From Armigeres subalbatus (Eukaryota > Arthropoda > Insecta > Diptera > Culicidae), in contig NC_085139.1 in the NCBI RefSeq assembly GCF_024139115.2, positions 102,968,158 to 103,032,157 on the forward strand: 64,000 bases of DNA, read 5' to 3'. The notes beneath the pieces are model-generated. The model had not been told where the DNA came from. It made no database searches and worked only from the letters and a program-made list of their open reading frames with translations. Each line of letters begins with the position of its first letter. Position 1 is the stretch's first letter. Made by a program: the position numbers and the translations under genes. Shown here one piece after another: positions 40,329 through 50,391 of the stretch.

Positions 40329-41356
40329 CAAAGATGGCAAGAAGCAACAAGATACCCGACTTCTATGATTTTACGGAGACACGATAAGCGCCCCAAGTGA
40401 ACAAAAACCGAACTAGTACACTGTTAATTTTAATCGATCATCTTTTGAAGAAATGTCAATAAAATAAAACAATAACAGCTGAGCCATTGCACCATGCAAA
40501 CAACTCATACAAGGCGATGGCCAAAAACAGTTTCTTTAAAAGTGAACTGGTAAGATGTTTACCAATCTTATTTTCATTTTATGAAGTGCGTATAATAAAT
40601 TATGTTTAAGAATGTGAGACCCTGGACCGAGATTTGTCAAAACCCGGGTATCAATAAGAGCAGTCAAATCTGCTCGATGCATTTCGCCAACTCTGCTTTT
40701 ATTTACAAATCACAGAAATAAATCTCAATGATAACAAAGTCCAGCTATGAAATCCATTTTCACAGCTCCATCACTTTTCCCAGCCTGCAGCAGTAATATC
40801 AACTCCGATGGAAATATATGTTTCATCGAACGAAGAAGCAACTTCGATGGATTTAGGCCACGAATATGAGGATAACGGAATTGATGTTGCTGGAGAAGTT
40901 GAATTGGGAAATGTTGACATCGATCAGGAAACACACCTAACTAACGAAAATACAAGGAAAGCTCGCGATAATTATTTGGTCCATGATCATGATTACGCAT
41001 TGGATGTGGAACGAGTTATTAAATCTATGGAGCGACTTGTTATTGTGGAGAAGGAGAAAAGAGTTTTAAAGAAAAAAGTAAGGAGCTATCAGAAAAATAT
41101 GTCTAAACAGAAGTCACGAATCAATCTCGTTGCAGAAACAAGAAACACAGATGATGTTGCCGTGTAACTGACGTTTGTGTTCTTTCTTTTCTTTATATTT
41201 ACATTCTCGATACACGATAAACCAAAACCTTCAAAATAGTATTAATGCTTGAGTTTTTGTGCAACAGATGGAAGCACTTTCATTGATTTCAGTGTCTCCG
41301 GTGAGATGTATGAAAAGTTTTGAACTCGGTTATCTTGTTGCTTCTTGCCATCTTTG
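40329..41356 (+). mobile_element. P-like element remnant (1028 bp)
   Basis: Terminal inverted repeats of about 35 bases with two mismatches start CAAAGATGGCAAGAAGCAAC. GTGGTAG flanks both sides (40322-40328 and 41357-41363), extending to GGTGGTAG if the terminal base is shared. P-family elements make 8-base duplications and start with CA. The interior encodes part of a THAP domain and a coiled coil but no catalytic region, so it is an internally deleted copy. Confidence 0.78.
40610..41167 (+). pseudogene. THAP-domain/coiled-coil remnant of a P-like transposase
   Basis: 40610-40715 reads PWTEICQNPGINKSSQICSM, then HFANSAFIYKS, and matches the second half of a THAP zinc-binding domain (Trp, Cys, CS-x-HF). 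A stop and frame change follow. The open frame 40808-41167 (120 codons including the stop) is acidic, then carries a coiled coil (ERVIKSMERLVIVEKEKRVL). THAP domain plus leucine-rich coiled coil is the N-terminal order of P transposases. The rest of the transposase is absent. Confidence 0.65.
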
Positions 41357-41799
41357 GTGGTAGTTTCGCCGGAACTACTGATTGCCGATTATGTTATGCC
41401 GATTGACCGAGGAGCCCACTTCCGCAACCACCGGATAGTGATCCGAACTGAGCTGCTGGTAGACGACCGGCTGCGAGACGTGGTCGATCATGTTGGTTAT
41501 GTATAGGTCGAGGGTTGCGTGAACACCGGACCGACTCAGCCGAGTGGAGGAATCCTGGCTCAAGATCGTGTAGTAGCCTTCCTCCATGTCGTTGCTCCAC
41601 ATGGTGTCGTTTCGATTGCCGCGACTGTTGCCCCAGGCTTGATGTTTGGCATTCAGGTCGCCGGCAATGATATACTGGCCTTGCCTCCGCGTAAGCTTGA
41701 CGATGTCCCTCCGGTCACCTTCACTTTGTCGCACTCGTCAGTTGGGTGGGGTTCGCCATACTCCTGAAACTTCCTGCTTCCTTCCTTCTGTACAAATGA

Positions 41800-44240
41800 A
41801 ACACAACTTACTGCATAATTCAAGAACTGATCAATTTTGGGCGAAACGTAGTTCGTCGGGTCTGCTAGTTTACTAATATTACTTGAGATTTTATTTACTA
41901 TGCATACGGTGATAATATTATATTATGTTACATCAGTTTTTCAAATTTTCAAATGATACGAATACTCTCGTGTCGAAAGAACAGTAACAGAAATGTCAAA
42001 AATATTCACCACGTTCGTTGAAACGCAGATGGGTTGTCCCTCGTGCAAGCATTTGAAAGATCAACGATGGATGAGACGCGAGGTGGGTTGTGGGGTATTT
42101 TTTTTACATGCTGCATGCATGGAAGAGTGGGTGGGTGGGCGGTTGGGAACACCACATTCATATTATGCGGGACCTCGATTGGTGGCGCACGCACACACCA
42201 ACATATGCACATTCATAGCTATTGAAGGCAATCCACTCTCCTTATTGTTGTTGGTTGGCTGCATGCAGAGCGGCAAAGTTGCAAACGGAGAAGTGAATCA
42301 GCTGCACATTTTTGTTTATGTGTGCGCGATTGCAGAGTGAGTGCCGGTCGTCGCCAGCATTTTAGCGACGAACATGACCGGGAGAGAACGCGATGGGAGA
42401 TCGGCGGCGCCGCTCGTGAAAGCGAGATAGAACACCTGGGGGAGTTCGTCGACCTTTCGCAGCGTGAGGTTTTGCTTTCTCTTTGCTGATTGGATCTCTC
42501 TCGCGTGCGGTATGTAGTCGCATAACATCTGGGTGGTAGTGAGTGTGGTGCATCACCGAGCGCGAGTGCTCGATTGCAGTTCGAGCAGTTTCAATCAGAT
42601 TGCAGTGATGATTAGAGGAAACGTGATAAGAATCGTGACGTCCGTAAACACAGAGGCTATTAATCGTCTTTGTGCGGTTTATTCTGTTATCGGCAATGAG
42701 GCTAAAAGCCTTCGGTTCAAATTTTCTGCAAATATGGTCTCAATATTGAATAGAGGGAGTACAATCAAGCAATACCGGCAAATCTAATTTATAGCTATGA
42801 AAATCATTCTATTCGATCCTTTGGTTGACAGAGTGACATATAGATGTATCAAGTGACAGCATAAGAAGGTCGCATGAAAATCACCTTGATCACGTTGCGA
42901 CCCCATTGACAACGTTATCGAGTGGGAGGCTAATTTGTGATCGTCGCAATGTTTTGTCGACAGTCAGCTTCCTCTCCTCAAACTTGGTTCGTAGTAACCA
43001 ATTAGAAGAGAGTGGCGCAAAAAATGCGCTAAATTTAAGTACGGTGATTGCAATTAGAAATTCGACAGTTCTTACTGGACAGATATATTGATCACAACTA
43101 TATTACCGTCATCGAAGTCTCTACTTGACTCAACCCTGACTGAGCGTTTAGCTCCCATTGCCATCAAGACGAGCCATCCAAGGCGCCAACTTTGAAGAGG
43201 GTGGCCTTCTAGCTGTGAAGGCTATTCGCGCGTGCTTGCGTCCGTCGTTGTTCGTTCTTCATTTGTTGAACTCTACCCAACGTGTCTGACGTGTCTATCT
43301 GGCTAGATGATATTTATGAATAGCGCAGCGACAGGCGACAAAACGGCTTTTTTTTCTCTCGTGCTGACTGCCGTTGATGCATTAACCATGCCAAACGAGC
43401 GTTTAGTGCACTGCACATGGCTGCATTTCGGCTCGATCGTTATGGCTCTGCGAGACAAGGTGAGCGATTACGGCCTTCAACTGCGATGCGAAGCAGGCCA
43501 TTCGTCGTACACAAGAGAATGCAAATCGGGATCGGTGACTTGCGGTGGAGGATATTGTTTTGAACGAACTTCAATCCATGGCCGCATGGTAGTTGAGCTA
43601 TTGACGCTCGCTATGTAGACTGTACGAAGCGTGGTTTGGTTTCGAAGAGAAGGCATTTTGCTGAAGGGCCGTTACCACAGGTTTCTAGAAAGCATGATCA
43701 TCTACAATTAATGAACAGTGATTAAGTGTAGAATTGTTTCTAAAAAATGCTGAAAACCAGTAAATAGGCTAGCTTGTGATATTGTCCTTGTCGCTATCTT
43801 CAGAGAACAACGGCAAAACTGCGTTCAAAATCATCTTTGACAAATGCCTCGAGACATTTATTGCGATCTATTTATTCAAACTGCGTATATTTGGCTGTCG
43901 CAGAAATAAAGCTGAAAACATATCCACTGGTGTTTGTTTCCCTGTGTAAATGTTGAGAAACTTTTTACTATCATAGAAAACGTCATCAAAACCGGCTATT
44001 CCTCTAGGTGCGCAGCAGAATAAATTTGTTTATTCTGTTACAGTTAATTAGATCTGGGGAAATTCACCCGAATTTCATTGGAAATTGTTTTAGATTTGCA
44101 TGAGACATACATCTGAATTTCCATGTAAATTTCACTCATTCAAAATTTATTAGTTCGTTGCATAGATTTAATTTCCTTTATGTTTATTGAGTTTTGGTGG
44201 TCTTGATCAGAAATATTGATTTATAGTAACTAACAACCCA
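41800..44240. other. unassigned stretch
   Basis: No gene or element ends that I can support. 42340-42640 is GC-richer and CpG-containing and could include host promoter or leader sequence; the open frames there are short. 43100-43620 has no recognisable protein. Confidence 0.3.
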
Positions 44241-44245
44241 CTGAT

Positions 44246-44875
44246 TGTCGATTCTCAGGAACAACAAACTTTGCAGGAATGGTAGTACGAAGCACTTTCT
44301 TCCCCCGCTAGAATATCCACAAGGTCACATGGATATCCCCTGACCACGAAAAGCAAAACAAAATCGGATGACTGGGTAATAGATGGCTGGAGAGATATTG
44401 GATCTGCCATTGGAAGCACAGCAACCGCTGCATTAGGCACGGTGCCTCCGGATCAGAGAAACGACACGAACGAGGCACGATACAAACGGGTGCGGAACAT
44501 CCAAAACTTGATTTTCCGGAGTCAAAAGCGCCAGCAGGAAGATCGAGACTATGATTAGATATGGAGCAACTGTACCGCGCTACTAACACAAAAGTCCTAT
44601 GAGAAGTTAAACGGTTCACGTAAAGGCCACGTGCCGCAGCCTGATATGAGTAAAGACATAAACGGAAATCTTATTACGAACAAGCGTGGGGTGATCCAAA
44701 GGAGGTGGCAGCACTACGGAGAGCACCTGAATGGCGTGGTGTGGCAGAAAACAAGGGCGGTATGGTGACTAACTTGGAAGCATGCGCGCAAGCCATGCGT
44801 TTTCCTGCTCCGGATCTACAGAAAAACAACAAAACCTCTGGGATTGACCAACTACCTGGGAGAGCTATTTATCCT
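44246..44875 (+). pseudogene. RTE-type LINE, family 2, internal fragment
   Basis: Parallel to 61598-62510 of the full-length copy, with several deletions. It starts at the end of the endonuclease (GGTAGTACGAAGCACTTTCT), passes through the linker, and stops near TTGACCAACTACCTGGGAGA. All frames are broken. It has no 5' end and no 3' tail. Confidence 0.75.
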
Positions 44876-45009
44876 TTCAGGACGACTTTTTTTTACGAAT
44901 ATTTTACGTACAAATTTGGGTTTTTTCACTTGATCCTCCCAAAACACAGATCATAGAGGCGACTACTTCAGTAGGATTCGATGGCAGCTGCAAGGGGGAC
45001 CCATGAGCT

Positions 45010-45822
45010 ATGTCAAGTACTCCAGTTTCCAGAGGTAAGGGCGTAGACGCAGCGGGAGATCCCTTCGCAAGTAGGGGTCTAGTGAGGTCTCCTCCCACTA
45101 GGGAGGAGAACGGTGTTGAGGCAGTTTCTAGTTTGCACGGGACTAGCACTAACCCAGCGGGAGGGGTTGACAGCCAGAGCGATGCTCAGGCAGTCAACAC
45201 ACCAGGCGAGCCTCTAACCGGTATCCGGTTAGTCGCCAAGCAGCTCGATGAGATCATCGAATTCACGAGCGGTCGAAACAATATCAGCAAGAATCTGAAA
45301 CAGAAACTTCTGGTACTTCGACAGTCGGTTCAAGCGGTAAAACGCGAACATGGCACGCTCACCAGAAGGGAGGTTGGAAGCGAGAAAGGGGAGACACGTA
45401 CTCCGACAGAACCCTTCTCCTTCCTTGAAGGGAAGGTCTCGACGCAAGAGGTGATTGGCACCACCTCGAGTGTCGGCGAGGGAGGGACTGCGGAGCGCTC
45501 CAAACGCGCCCGGCAGCAGTCAGAGGGTCGGTCCGGTAACGTAAAGCGGCGCCTAACTGTTACGGACAGCGGTATGGTCGAGCTCGATAGGGAGCCCGAT
45601 CGTCGAGAGAATCAGGCGAAACCACGAGAGAAGGGCAACGGCGCGGCCCAGGGTACTAGACCCCAGGGTGATGGTAGCCACTCTACGACGGCTGCTCAGC
45701 GGACCGAAAATCCCTGGCAGTTTGTTAGCAGGGTTAAGAGGGGGAAGAGGGTCTCTGAGTCAGAGACCGACGTCGCTATTCTTGCAGATCCGTACCGTGT
45801 CCCTGCCAATAACGGAAACTGA
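45010..45822 (+). CDS. R1-type ORF1 N-terminus fused to endonuclease start
   Basis: 270 residues. The beginning (MSSTPVSRGKGVDAAGDPFA) parallels the ORF1 at 19133. The middle holds the Gag-like helical region (AKQLDEIIEFTSGRNNISKN) and an RS/KR-rich stretch. The last 20 residues or so (VAILADPYRVPANNGN) belong to the N-terminal endonuclease domain of ORF2. The CCHC knuckles expected at the end of ORF1 are missing. An in-frame deletion therefore joins the two ORFs. Any function of this fusion is unknown. Confidence 0.7.
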   Translation: MSSTPVSRGKGVDAAGDPFASRGLVRSPPTREENGVEAVSSLHGTSTNPAGGVDSQSDAQAVNTPGEPLTGIRLVAKQLDEIIEFTSGRNNISKNLKQKLLVLRQSVQAVKREHGTLTRREVGSEKGETRTPTEPFSFLEGKVSTQEVIGTTSSVGEGGTAERSKRARQQSEGRSGNVKRRLTVTDSGMVELDREPDRRENQAKPREKGNGAAQGTRPQGDGSHSTTAAQRTENPWQFVSRVKRGKRVSESETDVAILADPYRVPANNGN

Positions 45823-48310
45823 GTCGCGGACGACTCCAAGATGGCGGCGATCTGCACAACGGGCCAGTTCCCGGTCCAAGAGGTCGTACACACCTGTCGA
45901 AGGTGTCGCCATAGCTAAGATCAACGGGGTGTTCTATTGTAGCTGCTATGCCCCACCACGGTGGCCAATAGAGCAATTCACCCGGATGGTCGATAGGCTA
46001 TCGGCTAAGGTCGGAAACCCGTTGTCATTGCGGGGGACTTCAATGCTTGGGCGGTGGAGTGGGGAAGCCGCTGCACCAATAAGAGAGGTGAAGCTTTGCT
46101 AGAGGCTCTAGCAAAGTTGGAGCTCGTGTTAGCCAATGAAGGCTCAACCAGCACTTTCCGTAGGAATGGGATGGAGTCGTTCATTGATGTTACGTTCTGT
46201 AGCCCTGACTGAACTGGAGGGTCGATGAGGGCTACACCCACAGCGATCACCTAGCCATCCGCTACGTGATCAGCTGTGGTGTGCAGCAACCGAGGTTGAG
46301 GAATCCCCGTCAGGTCCGTGGGTGCCCATAGCTTCGACAGCGAAGTTTTCACCGCGGCACTGGGACTGGAGGGTAACACCGACAGTCTTACAGGGGACGC
46401 ACTGACAGCTGTCCTGTCACGTGCATGCGATGCCAGCATGCAGAGGAGGGCACCACCGAGGAACGGTAGACCTCCAGCATACTGGTGGAGTGCAACAATC
46501 GTAGACCTTCGGTCAACCTGCCTTAGGGCTAGGCGAAGGATGCAGAGAGCTCGCTCTGAGCAACTAAGGGATGAACGCCGATTAACATTCAAAGAAAGTG
46601 TTTTGACATCCTATGCCTGAACGCCAATGCTAATCCTTGGGGCGATGCATACAGGATAGTAATGGCGAAGACCAGAGGGGGGCTAGCGCCTCCCGAACGG
46701 TCGCCGGAAAGGTTAAATCGCATTATCGAGATTCTCTTCCCGTCCCCACAAGTCCTTGGCCACCGCCAGCACCACAGAACGCGAGTGCTGAAGTGGCTAA
46801 AGTGGCAGCGGTGACGAACGAAGAGTTGCTTGCGGTGGCCCGAACCCTTGATACGAACAAAGCTCCGGGGCCCGACGGAGTGCCAAACCTCGCTCTGAAG
46901 GCAGCGATCATGGCTAACCCTGACATGTTCAGGACAGCCATGCAGAGATGCCTCGACGAGCGCAGTTTCCCCGATAAGTGGAAGAGACAGAAGCTGGTGC
47001 TGTTGCCGAAGCCCGGGAAACCACCAGGTGACCCATCGGCGTACAGAACAATCTGCCTACTGGACACCACAGGGAATTTGCTTGAGAGGATTATCCTCAA
47101 CAGGCTGACCCCGTACACCGAAGGTACGAGCGGCCTGTCAAGCAATCAGTTTGGGTTTCGTAAGGGTAGGTCCACGGTGCATGCTATCAACTCGGTTGTG
47201 AAAACTGCGGAAGTAGCGATACAACGCAAGCTGAGGGGAACTCCCCAGGTAACCATAAGTTCCTTTAAGAGTACGTTTTTCGCTTAAGCAGCTCAAAGGA
47301 ACTTTTGGTTACTTGGGTCGATTCTGTGCCGTTGTGACGCTCGACGTCAAGAATGCATTCAACAGCGCAAGCTGGGATGCTATCGCGCTCTCGTTACTCC
47401 GGTTGGGCATTGTGGTGGGCCCGTACAACATTTTGGAAAGCTATTTCCAGAATCGCGTACTCGTATACGAAACCGATGAAGGTGAGGGTAGTGCTTCTAT
47501 CACCGCAGGAGTCCCTCAGGGATCTATCATGGGCCCGGTGCTATGGAACACTGTACGACAGTGTTTTAAGACTGAAGTTCCCCCCAGGTGTTAAGATCGT
47601 TGGCTTCGCTGACGACATAACGCTGGAGGTTTACGGAGAGTCGATTGTTGAGGTGGAACTGACGGCGGCCCACGCGATCGCATCATAAAACGGAGTTGGT
47701 TGTTGTTAACAACCGTAAGTCGGTACAGAAGGCAGTGCTTCGTGTGGGCGACTGTGAGATCATTTCCAAGCGGGAGGTGAAGCTCCTCGGGGTGCTGATC
47801 GACGGTAGACTGAACTTCGGCAGTAACGTAAATTACGCCTGCAGGAGAGCTTCGACAGCTATTGCGGCATTATCCAGGATGATGTCCAATAGCTCGGGGG
47901 TGTGCTCTAGAATACGCAAGTTATTAGCTGAGGTTGCCGTATCTATCCTTAGATACGGCGGCCCAGCTTGGACCTCGGCGCTTACCGTCGAACGTAACCT
48001 GCAGAAGCTGGAGAGTGTACACAGGCTAGCATGCCTCAGAGTGATAAATGCCTACCGCACGGTATCACGGGATGCAGCTTGTGTGATTGCGTGTATGTTA
48101 CCCATTGCACGGGAAGTACGATGAGAGTTTCGAAATGCGCGGAACCAGAGGAGCCCGTAAAGCCATTAGAGTCACCTCGACTATCAAGTGGCAACGGGAC
48201 TGGGATAACTCTTCTAAGGGTAGGTGGACCCATCGGCTGATACCGGCTGATACCATGGGGAAGTTCACTTCCATTTGACACAGTTCTTGTCAGGCCATGG
48301 CTGCTTTAGG
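45775..48310 (+). pseudogene. R1-type ORF2: endonuclease and reverse transcriptase, frameshifted
   Basis: Endonuclease pieces: DPYRVPANNGNWV near 45790, then VVIAGDFNAWAVEWG and STFRRNGMESFIDVTFCSP at 46020-46210. RT pieces: NKAPGPDGVPNLALK (46860), FRKGRSTVHAINSVV (47155), AVVTLDVKNAFNSASWDAI (47330), GVPQGSIMGPVLWN (47508) and FADDITLEVYG (47605). Downstream are the thumb region (VKLLGVLIDGRLNF), KWQRDWDNSSKGRWTHRL near 48190 and then the solo LTR. There are at least six frame breaks. The elements of this clade encode endonuclease and RT on one protein. Confidence 0.82.
47244..47317. mobile_element. 74-bp palindromic insertion in R1 RT
   Basis: The ends are CCCAGGTAACCATAAGTTCC and the inverse CCCAAGTAACCAAAAGTTCC, followed by CTTTAAG and CTTAAGC in the loop. 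It interrupts RT between LRGT and RFCAVVTLDVKN. It may be a very small foldback element. Confidence 0.7.
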
Positions 48311-48311
48311 T

Positions 48312-49326
48312 TGTTACCATTCTGGTGCGTTCACCCTAATTCCCCAGTCCAGAGCAAGAAAGCGCAGAGAGCAGAAGAGTATACTGCTGTTCAGTATGAA
48401 CTCAAAGAGAGTAAACCGCTGTAAAAAATATTTAAATTAGCCACTCCCAATAAACCAACTGCCACTGCATGAGGAAAGGAGGGGTCTTAGGAGTCTTAGC
48501 TACTGGGTAAGAAGATCACTCTTTTCAACTCCAACCGTCATAGTGATCGGATCAAGTCTACCGAAAGATAGTTAAAAGTTAAAAAGTTCCCTAAGCTACA
48601 AACGACAGCATCTTTGCTGCTTTAAGAGTGGTAGATATCACATCCAGTTTTTTTTTAACACTTTATTAAAGTGTTTTTTTAATTTTAAAATTAAGTTCAA
48701 CACATTACCACATCCAGTGTTTTTGGAATCATTCAGAGCATTCGAGCAATCATTGAGCATTGCTTAATATATTGGAGTCAGGTATGAAACCAAAGAAAAC
48801 CCCAGTAGCATCACCCCTTCCTTAAATGCCCTGTCCAACCTTTATTAGGACCCATCGTTACTGATCGCAGAAGTGTGGTTCATCCACCAGCGCCGGATTT
48901 GGTCCCCGTACGGCCAATCACGCTTGCCCCTTAGTGGGAAATCGCACCGCGTCGTAGAGCGACATCGTTCACCGGCAGCCATCTTGGCCGAAAGGACCAC
49001 GTCGTTTGGTCTGCAGTGCCTCCAGAGTACTCCGCCCGCCCAACCCATTCTATCTCGAGCATCCCGTCATCGCTGGCCAGCCCTACACCTTACACGAGAC
49101 ACGCCACACAGTAAGTCATAATAAAAATAGTTACTAAAAGTGAAATCGCGGTGTAGTGTTTCTTTTTTCCCTGATCAGCAGAATAGTGAAGAGCCGGCTC
49201 TGGGAAAAAAGGTGCTTGTAACCCACCTCAGACGACTTCCGTGGCCGTGACCAGAAGTCAGGGGTACCCCAGGTAGCGAGGCCCTCTGGCCAAGTCACCC
49301 TAAAAAATAGTATTGGTTTTTTAACA
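48312..49326. mobile_element. solo LTR (1015 bp) in R1 ORF2
   Basis: It begins TGTTACCATTCTGG and ends GGTTTTTTAACA, so it has TG...CA termini. The 4-base target duplication AGGT flanks it (48308-48311 and 49327-49330). Removing it with one AGGT restores the R1 frame (HGCFR to WYLHRFGH). No coding domain lies inside, as expected for a solo LTR left by LTR-LTR recombination. The family (gypsy or BEL) is not decided. Confidence 0.85.
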
Positions 49327-49595
49327 AGGTGGTACCTACATAGGTTTGGGCATACGGACTGCCCAGGGGTCGACGAAACTGCCGAGCACGTACTATTCGT
49401 ATGCCCTTGTTTCGTCGATGTGAAGAGCGGAATGTTTGAGGTTTGCGGGAGGGACACTACCTCGGATAATCTTATCCAGAGGATGTGTCAAGAGGTTGAA
49501 AAGTGGAACGCGGTCTCGACCGCTACCACTTAGATTGCCAGCATTTTGCAGCGCAATTGGCGCGCCGAGCAGCAGTCGGATAGCGCCGACTAGTG
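49327..49595 (+). pseudogene. R1-type ORF2 C-terminus after the solo LTR
   Basis: WYLHRFGHTDCPGVDETAEH, then VLFVCPCF, DNLIQRMCQEVEKWNAV and ILQRNWRAEQQSDS. It corresponds to 20649-20936 and has one internal stop. The 49740-49850 stretch after it resembles RTE tail sequence at 23560-23710; I see nothing else before 50050. Confidence 0.78.
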
Positions 49596-50052
49596 GGTAG
49601 CTAGTCTGGAGGGCGAGGTACTAGCGGGCGAGGTTTCGTCTGACCCTCAAAAATAGACCCATGGCTTTGCTATTTTTCTTGCTTAATTTATGTGAATTTT
49701 TAAATTTTAAGTTCTTCACTCAGTGATGGCTTTGTGGAAAACTGGCTGTAAGTAGTGGAATCGGACTTGGGGACCCTTTGGGAGCTCTATTGTACAATAC
49801 GCTCGGCATATGGAGTTTCGAACTAAGACAATTGGGCGATAACGTGATTACTTATTGCATTAAATTTATTCGTGATCTTTTGAATAGCATGCATGTGAAG
49901 AGTAAGAGGTTCACATAAATGTTGTTTGAACTGGTATGCTACAATTTTTTTATGTTGCGTCCATCGAAAATATATTCATCAATTTCAGGACCGTGGTTCA
50001 ACTGACCTTCGGTGCGACTGTTATAAGTCATCGCAATTTTGCAATATAATGG

Positions 50053-50058
50053 TTTATT
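50053..50058 (-). terminator. possible polyadenylation signal of the RRM/RS gene
   Basis: AATAAA on the minus strand, 140 bases beyond the stop codon of the RNA-binding protein gene. Confidence 0.5.
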
Positions 50059-50197
50059 TATACGATTATAATGAAATACTCACGTGAAAGTTACTCCACT
50101 TGTATCCTCCCTGAATTGTTACCACCTCTTGGTATTGAAGTAGCCTTCTAATACATGCAAATTCCTAAAAACTAAAACACAAACCATCTGCTCCACC

Positions 50198-50391
50198 TCA
50201 GCGCTCGCTTTCCACATATTCCCTGACGATTATCGGAATGCGATTGTGCAGCTCCCGAATGGTCAGAGCTTTCAGCGTCGACTCGGGCCTCTCGAAGGTT
50301 ACGGTCGCGATCGTTGCATTTTCATAATGCCAGATGAACTCAATATCGCCGCAGTCATCGAAGCGAGCATAAAGATCACGCTCGGGAACGG
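50198..50391 (-). CDS. RRM/RS gene terminal exon
   Basis: Acceptor AATTTGTTGTAG, then CCGTTCCC; stop TGA at 50198-50200. It encodes the last 64 residues or so, an RRM-like strand-helix pattern ending EYVESER. Confidence 0.8.

Larger units (their letters stand above)
39450..41790 (-). pseudogene. Jockey-type LINE remnant, interrupted twice
   Basis: 41375-41734 encodes an APE-type endonuclease segment (YIIAGDLNAKHQAWGNSRGN, DLYITN, LSSDHYPVV). Downstream on the minus strand are a FWKMTKILKSKP-like block near 39960 and 39460-39703 with PAEKVTAIGRHFVSSHNLGQ and KAPDFDSILNLELKHI. This is the Jockey-type linker leading into RT. A P-like element (40329-41356) and a small MITE (39728-39909) interrupt it, and the RTE copy at 38213-39447 replaces the RT itself. 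Many stops lie between. Confidence 0.75.
44940..49620 (+). mobile_element. R1-type LINE, damaged, with a nested solo LTR
   Basis: It contains ORF1 (45010 on), a partial endonuclease, RT, and the C-terminal Cys/His tail ending near 49595. Damage includes an ORF1-endonuclease deletion, several frameshifts, a 74-bp palindrome (47244-47317) and a solo LTR (48312-49326). Target duplications were not identified. Confidence 0.8.

Noticed and set aside
42340..42640. GC-richer CpG-containing stretch as a host promoter or first exon
   Set aside because: No downstream exon with matching splice signals could be identified.
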